A DNA stretch of 64,000 nt from Clostridiales bacterium (GTDB lineage Bacteria; Bacillota; Clostridia; Oscillospirales; Oscillospiraceae). The notes under the pieces were generated by a model, which saw only the letters and a program-made list of their open reading frames with translations, did not search any database and had not been told where the DNA came from. The DNA is taken from the NCBI GenBank assembly GCA_019418625.1, contig DYBL01000112.1, positions 1 to 64,000 of the forward strand, in the 5' to 3' direction. Within the stretch, counting starts at the first letter, position 1. The number at the start of each line of letters is the position of its first letter. Below, piece by piece: positions 53,083 through 62,485 of this stretch. The position numbers and the translations under genes are program-made.

Positions 53083-55296
53083 TCAGCCGGCCGGCCGGTT
53101 CACTTTCAATACGCCGGAGATCTGGTTGAGCCGCCGCATGAGGGCGGCAAGCTGCTGACTGTCCCGGATGCGGACCTCCAGGCGGCAGATGGCGAACTGG
53201 TCCTCCGTGCTGCGGGACTGGATGCCCAGCACAAAGGTGTTGGTGGAGGACAGGGCCGCGGAGATGTCCAGCAGCAGACCCTGACGGTCCTTGCACACCA
53301 CTTCCAGCGTGGTGGGATAGCTCTCGTTGGTATTCTTGCCCCAGGAGACGTGGATCCAGCGGCCCTCCTGCCCCGGCTGGGCCCGCTTGGCGGGCGAGGC
53401 GTTGGGACAGTCGCAGCGGTGGACAGACACGCCGTAGCCCCGGGTGATAAAGCCGATGATCTCGTCGCCGGGCACGGGGGTGCAGCACTTGGAGAACTTC
53501 ACCAGGCAGTTGTCCAGCCCCTCCACGATGATGCCCTGCTCGCTTTTCACCTGCTTGGGGGCGGGGGGCTTGGGCTCCTCGGGCCGGGCGGGCTTGGCCT
53601 CGGCCTCCGCGGCGGCCTTTTCCGCCTGGTGCTGGCGGGCGATGCGGTTGAGCTCGCCCTGCATGCGGCTGACCGCTTTTTGGGCGGTGAAGCCGCCGTA
53701 GCCGATGGCGGCGTACATATCGTCCAGGGTGGGATAGGAGACCTTCTTCAAAAGGCCGGGCAGGGTGTCTGCCGCCAGCACGTCCCGCATGGCGATGCCG
53801 CAGTGCTTGAGCTCGGCTTCAAAGGCGGAGCGGCCGTTGGCGATATTCTCGTCCCGGCGCTCCTTTTTGAACCACTGGCGGATCTTGCTGCGGGCCTCGC
53901 TGGACTTGGCGATGTTCATCCAGTCCCGGCTGGGACCCTTGCCGGCCTTGGAGGTGAGGATCTCCACGATGTCGCCGTTTTTGAGCACATGGTCAAAGGT
54001 GACGATGCGGCCGTTGACCTTGGCGCCCACCATGTGGTTGCCGACAGCGGAGTGGATGGCGTAGGCGAAGTCGATAGGGGTGGCGCCGGCGGGCAGGTTC
54101 TGCACGTCGCCGCCGGGGGTAAAGACGAACACCTCGTCGGAGAACATATCCACCTTCAAAGAGTGGATATACTCCTCGGCGTCGGCGCCCTCCTGGTTTT
54201 CCAAAAGACGCCGGACCCACTCGTACTTGCCCTCGGTACCGGCGCCCTGGCCGCCCTGCTTATACTTCCAGTGGGCGGCCACGCCGTACTCGGCGATCTC
54301 GTGCATGGCGCGGGTGCGGATCTGCACCTCAAAGGGGATGCCGTCCGTGCCCATGACGGTGGTGTGCAATGACTGATAGCCGTTGGGCTTGGGGGTGCCG
54401 ATATAGTCCTTGAACCGGCCCAGGATGGGCTTGTAGATATCGTGGATGACGCCCAGCACGTTGTAGCAGTCGCCCACGTTCTCCACGATCACCCGGAAGG
54501 CGAACAGGTCGAAGATCTCATCCAGGGACTTGTTCTGATTGAACATCTTGCGGTAGATGGAGTAGGGGTGCTTCATGCGGCCGTAGACGATGTGCTCGAT
54601 GCCAAGCTCATTGAGCCGGTCGTCGATCTGGATCTGAGTGCGCTGCATGAACGCCTCATACTCCCGCTGCTTCACGCTCAGCTTGGAGACGATCTCCTCG
54701 TAGCCCACCGGGTCCAGATATTTCAAAGAGAGGTCCTCCAGCTCCCACTTGATGCGCTGCATGCCCAGCCGGTGGGAGATGGGGGCGTAGATCTCCATGG
54801 TCTCCAGGGACTTTTGCTTCTGCTTGGCCGGAGACTGGTACTCCATGGTGCGCATGTTGTGGAGCCGGTCGGCGATCTTGATGAGGATGACCCGGATGTC
54901 CTTGCTCATGGCGATGAGCATTTTCCGGAGGTTCTCCATCTGCTCGTCTTCCTTGGTGGCGTACTGGATGCGGGTCAGCTTGCTGACGCCCTCCACCAGG
55001 TCGGCGATGGTGGGAGAAAAGAGCTTGGCGATCTCATCGTGGGTGGCGGCGGTGTCCTCGATCACGTCGTGCAGCAGTGCCGCCTCGATGGACTCCGAGT
55101 CCAGCCGCAGCTCCTCCGCCACGATCTGGGCCACAGCCAGCGGATGGATGATATAGGGTTCGCCGCTTTTGCGTTTTTGATTTTCGTGGGCCTTGTCGGC
55201 ATATTCAAAGGCCGCCCGGATGTGGTCGAAGTCCGCCGCCGGGTTATAGGCCCGTATGGTTTTTACCAGATTCTCGTACTGTTCCGCAATGTTCAC
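53083..55296 (-). CDS. relA: Bifunctional (p)ppGpp synthetase/hydrolase RelA/SpoT
   Basis: A 737-residue Rel enzyme. In order: HD hydrolase domain (ALLHDVIEDT, near 75), synthetase domain (GRMKHPYSIYRKM, then GTPKPNGYQSLHTTV), TGS (VFTPGGDVQNLPAGATPIDF, near 395-420), a linker with a Pro/Ala/Glu-rich stretch near 585-605, and a C-terminal ACT domain. It makes and degrades the stringent alarmone. It begins with GTG 55296, 9 bases after GGAGG, and overlaps the recJ stop by 4 bases. Confidence 0.96.
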   Translation of the reverse strand: MNIAEQYENLVKTIRAYNPAADFDHIRAAFEYADKAHENQKRKSGEPYIIHPLAVAQIVAEELRLDSESIEAALLHDVIEDTAATHDEIAKLFSPTIADLVEGVSKLTRIQYATKEDEQMENLRKMLIAMSKDIRVILIKIADRLHNMRTMEYQSPAKQKQKSLETMEIYAPISHRLGMQRIKWELEDLSLKYLDPVGYEEIVSKLSVKQREYEAFMQRTQIQIDDRLNELGIEHIVYGRMKHPYSIYRKMFNQNKSLDEIFDLFAFRVIVENVGDCYNVLGVIHDIYKPILGRFKDYIGTPKPNGYQSLHTTVMGTDGIPFEVQIRTRAMHEIAEYGVAAHWKYKQGGQGAGTEGKYEWVRRLLENQEGADAEEYIHSLKVDMFSDEVFVFTPGGDVQNLPAGATPIDFAYAIHSAVGNHMVGAKVNGRIVTFDHVLKNGDIVEILTSKAGKGPSRDWMNIAKSSEARSKIRQWFKKERRDENIANGRSAFEAELKHCGIAMRDVLAADTLPGLLKKVSYPTLDDMYAAIGYGGFTAQKAVSRMQGELNRIARQHQAEKAAAEAEAKPARPEEPKPPAPKQVKSEQGIIVEGLDNCLVKFSKCCTPVPGDEIIGFITRGYGVSVHRCDCPNASPAKRAQPGQEGRWIHVSWGKNTNESYPTTLEVVCKDRQGLLLDISAALSSTNTFVLGIQSRSTEDQFAICRLEVRIRDSQQLAALMRRLNQISGVLKVNRPAG

Positions 55297-57389
55297 AGTC
55301 CATCGCCTCCGTTTCGTGCGGCGCAGCCGTGCAGCCGCATCAGATAGGGGCAGGCGTTCAGGTCCACCTTCCCCTGGATGGGATTGAGCGCGAGCGTCAT
55401 CGTCTCCTCCGTGTCCGTCAGGGACAAAAGGCCCCGCTCGGCAAAGACCCGCACCGCAAGGCCCGCCCGCAAAAAGCTCTCCGTACCGCCGGCCTGGGAC
55501 GCCAGGCGCCGCAGGAAAGGCAGCCGCTCCGTCTCCAGCTTGCCCTGGCGCAGCCGGCGCTCCAGTGCCACCCAGAAGGCGGCAAACTGCTCCCGGGACG
55601 CGCCCAGCCGGGCAGTCTCCTGGGCGGTGAGCCGGCCGCCGCCGGTGAGCCGGTCCAAAAGCTCCAGATCGGCGGCCTCATGGCGGCTGGGAGTCAGGGA
55701 GGGACGGATATCGATGAGCTGCAATTGCAGCGTGGTGTTGCCCCGGAAGGTGTTGGCCTGCAGGTAGAAGGCCGCGTCCACCCGGCTGCCGGCGCAAATG
55801 CCGCACTCTTCCTCCGTCACGGAGAAGAAGATGGCGTCGAAGCGGCAGGTGCCCTTGGAAAGGCGCAGCTTCAGGTGCCGCCCCTGGCCTACGGGCTGGA
55901 TGGAGTCCACCGTGGCGCCCAGCAGCGCCAGAGTGGGCCGTGGATTGCCGGCGCCGTAGGGCTCCAGATAGCTCAGGTGCTCCGCCTCCGAAAGGGTCAT
56001 CTCCGCAGGGCAGGTGATGGCCGCGTCGATGTCCAGGCAGCTGACGGGCACCTCACCGCCGGAGGCGGAGCGGACATACCGGTTCATCCGCTGGCGGAAG
56101 GTGTCGATGTTGCCCTCCGGAATGGTGAAGCCCGCGGCCAGCTCATGGCCGCCGAAGCCGTCCAGCAGGTCCGCGCAGGACTCCAGCGCCGCAAAGAGGT
56201 TGAAGCCGCCGTAGGACCGGCACGAGCCCTTGCCGGTGCCGTCCTTAAGGTGGATCATGAAGCTGGGACAGGCGTATTTCTCACTCAGGCGGGAGGCCAC
56301 GATGCCCACCACGCCCTGGTGCCAGTGCTCGCTGGAGAGCACCAGAGCGCTGCGCTCCTCACTGGGGAGCCGGCCGATCTTCTCCACGGCGTCGGCGCAG
56401 ATGGACTGCTCCACCGCCTGGCGCTCCCGGTTGAGCTCACACAGCTCCTTGGCAAGCTCCTCTGCCCGGGCGGGGTCGGAGGTCTCCAGAAGGTCCGCGG
56501 CCAGATCCGCCGCGCCCATGCGCCCGGCGGCGTTGATGCGGGGAGAGAGCACGAAGCCGATCTGGATGGAGGTGATGGGCTTTCCGAGAAGGCCCGCTTC
56601 TTTCAAAAGGGCGTGTACGCCCACAAAGTCCGTATGGGGCAGGGCCTGCAGCCCGCAGGAGACGATGGTGCGGTTCTCCCCCTCCATGCGCATGACGTCG
56701 GCGATGGTGCCGATGGCTGCCAGGGTGCAGTACCGGGCGAACAGGGCGTCCTCCCGGCTCTCGCCGCCCAGGGCCAGCACCAGCATCAGAGCAACGCCCA
56801 CGCCTGCCAAGTGCTTGAAAGGATAGGGGCAGTCGGCGCGGTGGGGGTCCACCACGGCCACTGCCGCAGGGAGGGTCTCCTTGCACTCATGATGGTCTGT
56901 GATGACCACGTCCATACCCAGGGAGCCCGCGAAGTCCACCTCCTCGTTGCCGGTGATGCCGCAGTCCACCGTGACCATCAGGGTCGCTCCCTGGTCATGA
57001 AGGCCGCGGATGGCATCCTCACTGAGGCCGTAGCCGTCCTCGATGCGCCGGGGGATATACCGCAGGCACTTCACGCCGCAGCTTTGCAGATAGTCCCGCA
57101 GCAGCACGGTGGAGGTGATGCCGTCCACGTCGTAGTCGCCGAACACGGCGATGGTCTCTTTTTGACTGATGGCCCGCTGGATGCGCTCCACGGCCTTGTC
57201 CATGTCCTTGAGGAGCATGGGCGAGTGGGTCAGCTTGCGGGACCGCTCCAAAAACTCCGCGGCACCCTCCGCCGAGGTGATGCCCCTGGCTGCCAGCACC
57301 GTGGACAAAAGGCACGGATAGCCGGCGGCGCGCAGAAGGGCCACGTCCCGCTCATCCGGCGTGCCGATATTCCACTTTTGAAATTTCAC
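55293..57389 (-). CDS. recJ: Single-stranded-DNA-specific exonuclease RecJ
   Basis: A 698-residue RecJ, a 5'-3' ssDNA nuclease in repair. DHH motifs: FGDYDVDG (near 85), TVDCG, ITDHHE, then the DHHA1 part with FGGHELAAGF and a C-terminal OB/extension. It starts at GTG 57389 with AGGAGG 9 bases upstream; the open frame runs much farther upstream over other genes without homology. Its stop overlaps the relA start. It is driven by the promoter at 57441-57469. Confidence 0.95.
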   Translation of the reverse strand: MKFQKWNIGTPDERDVALLRAAGYPCLLSTVLAARGITSAEGAAEFLERSRKLTHSPMLLKDMDKAVERIQRAISQKETIAVFGDYDVDGITSTVLLRDYLQSCGVKCLRYIPRRIEDGYGLSEDAIRGLHDQGATLMVTVDCGITGNEEVDFAGSLGMDVVITDHHECKETLPAAVAVVDPHRADCPYPFKHLAGVGVALMLVLALGGESREDALFARYCTLAAIGTIADVMRMEGENRTIVSCGLQALPHTDFVGVHALLKEAGLLGKPITSIQIGFVLSPRINAAGRMGAADLAADLLETSDPARAEELAKELCELNRERQAVEQSICADAVEKIGRLPSEERSALVLSSEHWHQGVVGIVASRLSEKYACPSFMIHLKDGTGKGSCRSYGGFNLFAALESCADLLDGFGGHELAAGFTIPEGNIDTFRQRMNRYVRSASGGEVPVSCLDIDAAITCPAEMTLSEAEHLSYLEPYGAGNPRPTLALLGATVDSIQPVGQGRHLKLRLSKGTCRFDAIFFSVTEEECGICAGSRVDAAFYLQANTFRGNTTLQLQLIDIRPSLTPSRHEAADLELLDRLTGGGRLTAQETARLGASREQFAAFWVALERRLRQGKLETERLPFLRRLASQAGGTESFLRAGLAVRVFAERGLLSLTDTEETMTLALNPIQGKVDLNACPYLMRLHGCAARNGGDGL

Positions 57390-57440
57390 GGGAAGCGCCC
57401 TCCTCTCCAGATGTGTACAATGCGCCACAATAACTATTCT

Positions 57441-57469
57441 ATTATAGCAGATGCGGCGGCGCAGGTAAA
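57441..57469 (-). promoter_or_regulatory. recJ-relA promoter
   Basis: On the minus strand TTTACC (57464-57469), 17 bases, extended -10 TGC-TATAAT (57441-57446). Confidence 0.75.
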
Positions 57470-57530
57470 GGAAAAATGTGAGCAAAACCCAGAGGTTTCC
57501 TGCTTCTTTCCGGGATTCGACAGGGTATAT

Positions 57531-57559
57531 TTGACGCAAGTGCCAAATTTTGATACAAT
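57531..57559 (+). promoter_or_regulatory. Promoter of the SLH/GH18-like gene
   Basis: TTGACG (57531-57536), 17 bases, TACAAT (57554-57559); leader about 30 bases. It is divergent from the recJ promoter. Confidence 0.75.
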
Positions 57560-57596
57560 AACGCTCGTGAATTTTCCGCGATAAAGGAGACGAGCC

Positions 57597-59090
57597 ATGA
57601 AAAATCGTTTTTCCCGCTTTCTCGCCGGCATGCTGGCCGCGCTGACGGTGCTGTGCGCCGCCCCTGCGGCCCGGGCCGCGGGCTTTGCGGACGTACCGGC
57701 GGGCAGCTGGGCGGCGGAGGACATTTACCGCTGCGTGGAGCTGGGCGTGCTCCAGGGGCAGACGGCCGACCGCTTCGGCATGGGCCGGCCCATGACCCGC
57801 GCGGCCTTTGTGACGGCCATGTGCCGCCTGTTCGGCTGGGAACTGGTGACGCCGTCCACTCCCACCTACCGGGATGTGCAGGACCCGGATGTCTGGTATT
57901 ATGCGGCGGTGGAGACTGCCTATGCCCACGGGGCCATCACGGACCAGACGGATACCTTCCGTCCCGGCGACCCCATCACCCGGGAGGAGCTGGCGGTGAT
58001 GCTGGTGCGCGCTTTGGGTTATGGCACCATCGCCGGTCTTGCCCAGGATCTGCCCATGCCCTTTCAGGACGTGGATACCGGCGCCGGATACCTGGCCATG
58101 GCCTATGAGCTGGGCATCGTCAACGGCACCTCCAAAACAACCTTTTCCCCGGAAAAGACGGCCACCCGGGAACAGGCGGCCGTCATGCTCATGCGGGTGT
58201 ATGACGCCTGCCGTGCAGTGCCCTCCCTGGTGGGTGTGTGCTCCGGTGACGGCAGCGGGGACTGGAGCCGCTACGAGGCGGTGGCCCTCACCGGCGGGCG
58301 CATCACCTATGGGACCGCGGCCCAGATGAGCCGCCCCGCGGCTGAGCGGGAGCAGGTGTTTTTGGAGGCGGTCCACGCTGCCGGGGCCAAGGCGCTTTTG
58401 CATGTGACGGCCAGCAGCTCCGTGCTGGGTCACAGCGCCGCGGAGCTGGCATCCGCTGTGGCGGACGCGGCGGCGGACGGCGGCTATGACGGCGTGTATC
58501 TGGATGTGCCGGTCTCCGGGGAGAAAAACCAGGCGGCCCTTACCCGTCTGGCGCAGGCGCTGGACCAGGCTCTGGGAGAGCGGAGCCTCTATGTGGTGGC
58601 GGACGCCCCCGCCTGGAACGGCGGTGCGGAGCCGGCCTGGGACTATGAGGCGCTGGGCCGGGCGGCGGACTGCCTGGTGGTGCGGATCGCGGCCTATAAA
58701 AGCGAAGTGAAAAACGTGGTCACCGCACCCATGGAGCCGCTGGAGGAGGTGTACTACGCCCTGTCCCGCCTGGGCAGGGATGTGGAGGAGAGCCGGCTTT
58801 GCCTGCTGCTGACCACCACCGCTAGCGCCTGGGAGGGCGGCCGGGAACGGACCCTGGATGGCGCACAGGTGGAGACGCTGCGGGCGGAAGGAGCCCATTC
58901 CTATTACGCCCAGCGCTACGCCTGCTCCTATTTGATGTGGCAGGAGGGCAGCGGGACGACGACCGTGTGGTATCTGGACGGTCAAAGCGTGCGGGAGCGG
59001 GTGCGCATGTGCGCGTTTTTGGGCGTGGACCGTATATGCCTGAGCGACACGGACGCCGCCTCCGGCCTCTTCTGGGAGGGGCTTTCCTGA
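57597..59090 (+). CDS. Secreted SLH-domain protein with a GH18-like domain
   Basis: A 497-residue surface protein. A Sec signal peptide (cut after ARAA, about residue 28) is followed by three SLH repeats (about 29-210; for example FGMGRPMTRAAFVTAM, FRPGDPITREELAVML, FSPEKTATREQAAVML) that anchor to cell-wall polymers. Residues about 225-495 resemble a YaaH-type GH18 barrel, but the catalytic DGxxxDxE reads DGVYLDVP, so the acid is missing. It may bind rather than cut peptidoglycan. AAGGAG lies 8 bases upstream. Confidence 0.8.
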   Translation: MKNRFSRFLAGMLAALTVLCAAPAARAAGFADVPAGSWAAEDIYRCVELGVLQGQTADRFGMGRPMTRAAFVTAMCRLFGWELVTPSTPTYRDVQDPDVWYYAAVETAYAHGAITDQTDTFRPGDPITREELAVMLVRALGYGTIAGLAQDLPMPFQDVDTGAGYLAMAYELGIVNGTSKTTFSPEKTATREQAAVMLMRVYDACRAVPSLVGVCSGDGSGDWSRYEAVALTGGRITYGTAAQMSRPAAEREQVFLEAVHAAGAKALLHVTASSSVLGHSAAELASAVADAAADGGYDGVYLDVPVSGEKNQAALTRLAQALDQALGERSLYVVADAPAWNGGAEPAWDYEALGRAADCLVVRIAAYKSEVKNVVTAPMEPLEEVYYALSRLGRDVEESRLCLLLTTTASAWEGGRERTLDGAQVETLRAEGAHSYYAQRYACSYLMWQEGSGTTTVWYLDGQSVRERVRMCAFLGVDRICLSDTDAASGLFWEGLS

Positions 59091-59094
59091 AAAG

Positions 59095-59127
59095 AAAAAA
59101 GACGGGCCGAAAGGCCCGTCTTTTTTT
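59095..59127. terminator. Bidirectional terminator
   Basis: A 14-bp stem (59095-59108 with 59113-59126), GAAA loop, T7; it serves the convergent SLH and P-loop genes. Confidence 0.93.
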
Positions 59128-59136
59128 ATGGGTGGA

Positions 59137-59547
59137 TCACAGGAACTTCTGCATGCCGTCCGTAGCGGCGGAGACGTCCGCGCTGATGGAGACGGTGAAC
59201 TTGATGTTGTTCTGCTCGCCAAAGCGATCCAGCCAGTTCAGGAAGTTCTCGGTATCGCTGCCGATTTCCCCGCCGACGATCTTGAAGAGATTGTCGATAA
59301 ACACGTGGGAGATGTCGTAGTTGCCCGCATAGAGGCCGCTGATAAAGCCGCGCAGCAGGTCGTAGCTGTTCAATTTATATTCCTGGGCGTCAATGAGACG
59401 AATATGATAGTGGATATCATACGTCAGATTGCGGTTGGCCTCGATGCAAACCACGTTGCCGGGCTCGTCCTTCGCCGAATTGTTGATCAGTTCGATGAGC
59501 CGCTTGGTCTTACCGGAACCCTTCACGCCCATAATCAGTCTGACCAT
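59137..59547 (-). CDS. Small P-loop ATP-binding protein
   Basis: A 136-residue soluble protein with a Walker A motif GVKGSGKT near residue 7 and a Walker B-like HVFIDNLF around residue 85. I start at ATG 59547 with AGGAG 8 bases upstream. It is conserved in clostridia as an uncharacterised ATPase to my knowledge; no function is known. A promoter lies at 59600-59628. Confidence 0.78.
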   Translation of the reverse strand: MVRLIMGVKGSGKTKRLIELINNSAKDEPGNVVCIEANRNLTYDIHYHIRLIDAQEYKLNSYDLLRGFISGLYAGNYDISHVFIDNLFKIVGGEIGSDTENFLNWLDRFGEQNNIKFTVSISADVSAATDGMQKFL

Positions 59548-59599
59548 AGTAATCACTCCTGTCAAATAGAATCGCCGGGGGGATGGTTATCCTGTGTTC

Positions 59600-59628
59600 A
59601 GCATAGCATAAGATCTCGTAAAAAACAA
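59600..59628 (-). promoter_or_regulatory. Promoter of the P-loop gene
   Basis: On the minus strand TTGTTT (59623-59628), 17 bases, TGC-TATGCT (59600-59605). Confidence 0.6.
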
Positions 59629-59690
59629 TGCAAAAAAGCAAATTCAATCTTTGTTCACAATAGGCATTGACAACCCCGGCACAAAAGGCC

Positions 59691-61028
59691 TCACTGGGCC
59701 AGCTTTGCCTCCAGCTCCGCCCGGCGGTCCTCATAGCCGGGCTTGCCCAGCAGGGCGAACATGTTTTTCTTGTAAGCCTCCACGCCGGGCTGGTCGAAGG
59801 GGTTCACGTCCAGCAGGTAGCCGGACAGGCCGCAGGCGTACTCGAAGAAGTAGATGAGCTGGCCCAGGGCCCGGGGCGTCTTGCCGTCGGTCTCCACGAT
59901 GATGTTGGGCACGCCGCCCTCCGTGTGGGCGAGCAGGGTGCCCTCCATGGCACGGTCCCGGATGAAGTCCATGTCGGTGCCGGCCAGGAAGTTGAGGCCG
60001 TCGCCGTCCTGGGCGTCGGTGGGTACGGCCAGACGGGCGTGAGAGGCGCCCAGACGCACCACCGTCTCAAACATGAGCCGGCGGCCCTGCTGGATGTACT
60101 GGCCCATGGAGTGCAGGTCCGCGGTGAACTCCACGCTGGCGGGGAACAGACCCTTGTCGTCCTTGCCCTCGCTCTCGCCGTAGAGCTGCTTCCACCACTC
60201 CAGCATGAAGCGGAAGGCGGGATCGTAGCAGGCCAGCAGCTCCACAGAGCGGCCGGAGCGGTAGAGCTCATAGCGGATGGCGGCATAGCGCCAGGCGGGG
60301 CAGTCGAAAGAGGCGTCCGTGGTGCAGCGGTCCATCATCTCGGCGGCGCCGGCCATCAGCTCGCTGATGTCCACGCCGGCCACGGCGATGGGCAGAAGGC
60401 CCACGGCGGTGAGCACGGAGAAGCGGCCGCCCACCTCGTCGGGTACCACGAACGTCTCCCAGCCCTCGGCGTCGGCCAGGGACTTCAGGGCGCCCCGGGC
60501 CTTGTCGGTGGTGGCGTAAATACGGCTGCGGGCGCCCTCCTTGCCGTACTTTTTCTCCAGAGCCTCCCGGAAGAAGCGGAAGGCCACGGCGGGCTCGGTG
60601 GTGGTACCGGACTTGGAGATCACGTTGACGGAGAAGTCCTCACCCTCCACCAGCTCCAGGATCTCTGCCAGGGCGTCGGCAGAGAGGCCGTTGCCGGCGA
60701 AGTAGATGTTGGGGGTGTCCTTCTTCTTGAGGTTGTAGTTGGGAGAGCACAGGCAGTCGATCACGCCCCGGGCGCCCAGGTAGGACCCGCCGATGCCGAT
60801 GACCACCAGGGCCTTGGAATCGCTGCGGATCTTGGCGGCGACCGCCTGGATCCGCTCGAATTCGGCCTTGTCGTAGTCCCGGGGCAGGTGCACCCAGCCG
60901 GTGAACTCACCGCCCAGGCCGCTGCCGGCCTGGAGCATATCGTGAGCCCGCTTCAGACGGGGGGCCAGGGCCGCCTCGTAGGGCATGGGCAGGAAGGATT
61001 TCATATGGAACAGCTTGACATCCAGCAT
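59691..61028 (-). CDS. pgi: Glucose-6-phosphate isomerase
   Basis: A 445-residue phosphoglucose isomerase of the shorter Gram-positive type. Motifs: IGIGGSYLGAR, ISKSGTTTEPA, and GGRFSVLTAVG near the middle; the C-terminal signature is LIYFFEYACGLSGYLLDVNPFDQ around residues 389-411. AAAGGA lies 9 bases before the ATG. The gene is monocistronic from a good promoter. Confidence 0.96.
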   Translation of the reverse strand: MLDVKLFHMKSFLPMPYEAALAPRLKRAHDMLQAGSGLGGEFTGWVHLPRDYDKAEFERIQAVAAKIRSDSKALVVIGIGGSYLGARGVIDCLCSPNYNLKKKDTPNIYFAGNGLSADALAEILELVEGEDFSVNVISKSGTTTEPAVAFRFFREALEKKYGKEGARSRIYATTDKARGALKSLADAEGWETFVVPDEVGGRFSVLTAVGLLPIAVAGVDISELMAGAAEMMDRCTTDASFDCPAWRYAAIRYELYRSGRSVELLACYDPAFRFMLEWWKQLYGESEGKDDKGLFPASVEFTADLHSMGQYIQQGRRLMFETVVRLGASHARLAVPTDAQDGDGLNFLAGTDMDFIRDRAMEGTLLAHTEGGVPNIIVETDGKTPRALGQLIYFFEYACGLSGYLLDVNPFDQPGVEAYKKNMFALLGKPGYEDRRAELEAKLAQ

Positions 61029-61052
61029 GGTAACAAGTCCTTTCTTATGTAC

Positions 61053-61107
61053 TGGCCAAAATGGCCACGGTCAAACTGAGTATAGCATTTCCAGCATGTG
61101 ACAGCAA
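61053..61107 (-). promoter_or_regulatory. pgi promoter with an adjacent palindrome
   Basis: On the minus strand TTGCTG (61102-61107), 17 bases, extended -10 TGC-TATACT (61079-61084). TGGCCA-AAA-TGGCCA at 61053-61067 lies just after the predicted start and could be an operator. Confidence 0.7.
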
Positions 61108-61137
61108 GAGAAAACCGTCGCGCGGGGGCGAAATCCA

Positions 61138-62259
61138 TCATCCGCCCAGAAATGCCAGACGCAGGAGCTGCGTGAACATCTGGGAGAAGGTCACCCGTGC
61201 CACGTCCTCCCCGGCCACGATGGGAATCTGGGCCACGGTCTCCTCTCCGGCGGTGACCGTGAGGGTGCCCAGTACGTCCCCCTGGGCCACGGGCGCGGCG
61301 ACCGACTCCGCCAGCTCCACGGACTGGCTCAGCTGTCCGGCCTTGGCCTTTTCCAGCAGCAGGGCCGTCCCCTCCCCCAGCACCGGCTGCACCGTGGCCT
61401 GGGTGCCCAGCTCCACGGGGATGGGCGGCAGGGCCTCCTGGGGCACGATGGTCTCCAGGGCGTAGGTGGAAAAGCCGTAGCTGAGCAGGGCCTTGGCGTC
61501 GTCGAACCGCTGGGCGGAGGTAGGGGCCTTCATAATGACGGAGATCAGCTCCATGCCGTCCCGCTCCGCCGTGCCGGACAGGCAGTAGAGGGCGGAGTCC
61601 GTGGAGCCGGTCTTGAGGCCCGTGGCTCCCTCGTAAAAGCGGATGAGCTTGTTGGTGTTCACCAGCTCGGACTTCCCGTCCCGCAGGGAGTCCATCCAGA
61701 TGGTGGTGTAATTGCGGATGTCCGGGTGGTTCAAAATGAGCTCCCGGCTCATGAGGGCGATGTCCCAGGCGGAGGTCACGTGCCCCTGGGCGGGCAGGCC
61801 CGTGGCGTTTTTGAAAGTGGTGTCGTTCATGCCCAGCTCCCTGGCCCGCTGGTTCATCTTCTCCACGAACGCCTCCTCGCTGCCGGCCACGGCTTCCGCC
61901 AGGGCCACGGCGCAGTCGTTGGCGGACACCACGCACACGGCCTTGAGCATGTCGTCCACGGTCATCTGCTCGTTTTCCTCCAGCCAGATCTGACTGCCAC
62001 CCATGGAGCAGGCATGGGCGGAGGCGGTGATGACCGTGTCATAGCCCAGCTGTCCGGCGTCGATGGCTTCCATGGTCAAAAGCAGCGTCATGACCTTGGT
62101 GACGCTGGCAGGCTCCAGCTTGGCGTGGGCGTCCTTTTCATAGAGCACGGTGCCCGTTTCCTTTTCCATCAGCACCGCCGAGGGCGCCGATACCTCCAGA
62201 GCGCCCGCGCTGGTGGAGAGCAGTGCGGCCGCGCACAGCGCCGTCAAAAATCGCTTCAT
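61138..62259 (-). CDS. dacF: D-alanyl-D-alanine carboxypeptidase (DacF-like PBP5)
   Basis: A 373-residue low-molecular-weight penicillin-binding protein. A signal peptide (cut after SAGA, about residue 18) leads to the S11 peptidase with SxxK (ASVTKVM), SxN (SAND) and KTG (LKTGST), then a C-terminal beta-domain and a short hydrophobic-amphipathic end. It trims the stem peptide of peptidoglycan. I start at ATG 62259, 7 bases after GGGGG; an ATG lies 6 bases upstream. Confidence 0.93.
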   Translation of the reverse strand: MKRFLTALCAAALLSTSAGALEVSAPSAVLMEKETGTVLYEKDAHAKLEPASVTKVMTLLLTMEAIDAGQLGYDTVITASAHACSMGGSQIWLEENEQMTVDDMLKAVCVVSANDCAVALAEAVAGSEEAFVEKMNQRARELGMNDTTFKNATGLPAQGHVTSAWDIALMSRELILNHPDIRNYTTIWMDSLRDGKSELVNTNKLIRFYEGATGLKTGSTDSALYCLSGTAERDGMELISVIMKAPTSAQRFDDAKALLSYGFSTYALETIVPQEALPPIPVELGTQATVQPVLGEGTALLLEKAKAGQLSQSVELAESVAAPVAQGDVLGTLTVTAGEETVAQIPIVAGEDVARVTFSQMFTQLLRLAFLGG

Positions 62260-62329
62260 GTCCATTCCCCCTTGCAGCAGTGGTACAGTGTATGCGCCGG
62301 ACGGGGCGTCCATGCCGCCATTTTTCGTG

Positions 62330-62358
62330 TTGCATTTTCCGGAAAGGTCTGCTATAAT
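62330..62358 (+). promoter_or_regulatory. Promoter of tRNA-Gly
   Basis: TTGCAT (62330-62335), 17 bases, TGC-TATAAT (62353-62358), 13 bases before the tRNA. Confidence 0.8.
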
Positions 62359-62371
62359 ACCACACAGGCTC

Positions 62372-62445
62372 GCGGCTATAGTTCATCGGTAGAACGGCAG
62401 CTTCCCAAGCTGCATAGGTGGGTTCGACTCCCATTAGCCGCTCCA
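62372..62445 (+). tRNA. tRNA-Gly (CCC)
   Basis: A 74-base tRNA with CCA encoded: acceptor GCGGCTA/TAGCCGC, anticodon stem GCAGC/GCTGC, loop TTCCCAA with anticodon CCC. It has its own promoter and terminator. Confidence 0.95.
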
Positions 62446-62446
62446 T

Positions 62447-62480
62447 AAAAATAACCACACCGAAAGGTGTGGTTATTTTT
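62447..62480 (+). terminator. tRNA-Gly terminator
   Basis: A perfect 15-bp stem (62447-62461 with 62466-62480) with a GAAA loop and T5. Confidence 0.93.
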
Positions 62481-62485
62481 ATGGA

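Noticed and set aside
57390..59222. N-terminal extension of the recJ frame over the SLH gene
   Set aside because: The frame stays open by chance on the antisense of the SLH gene; the GTG at 57389 has a ribosome site, a promoter and the RecJ N-terminus.
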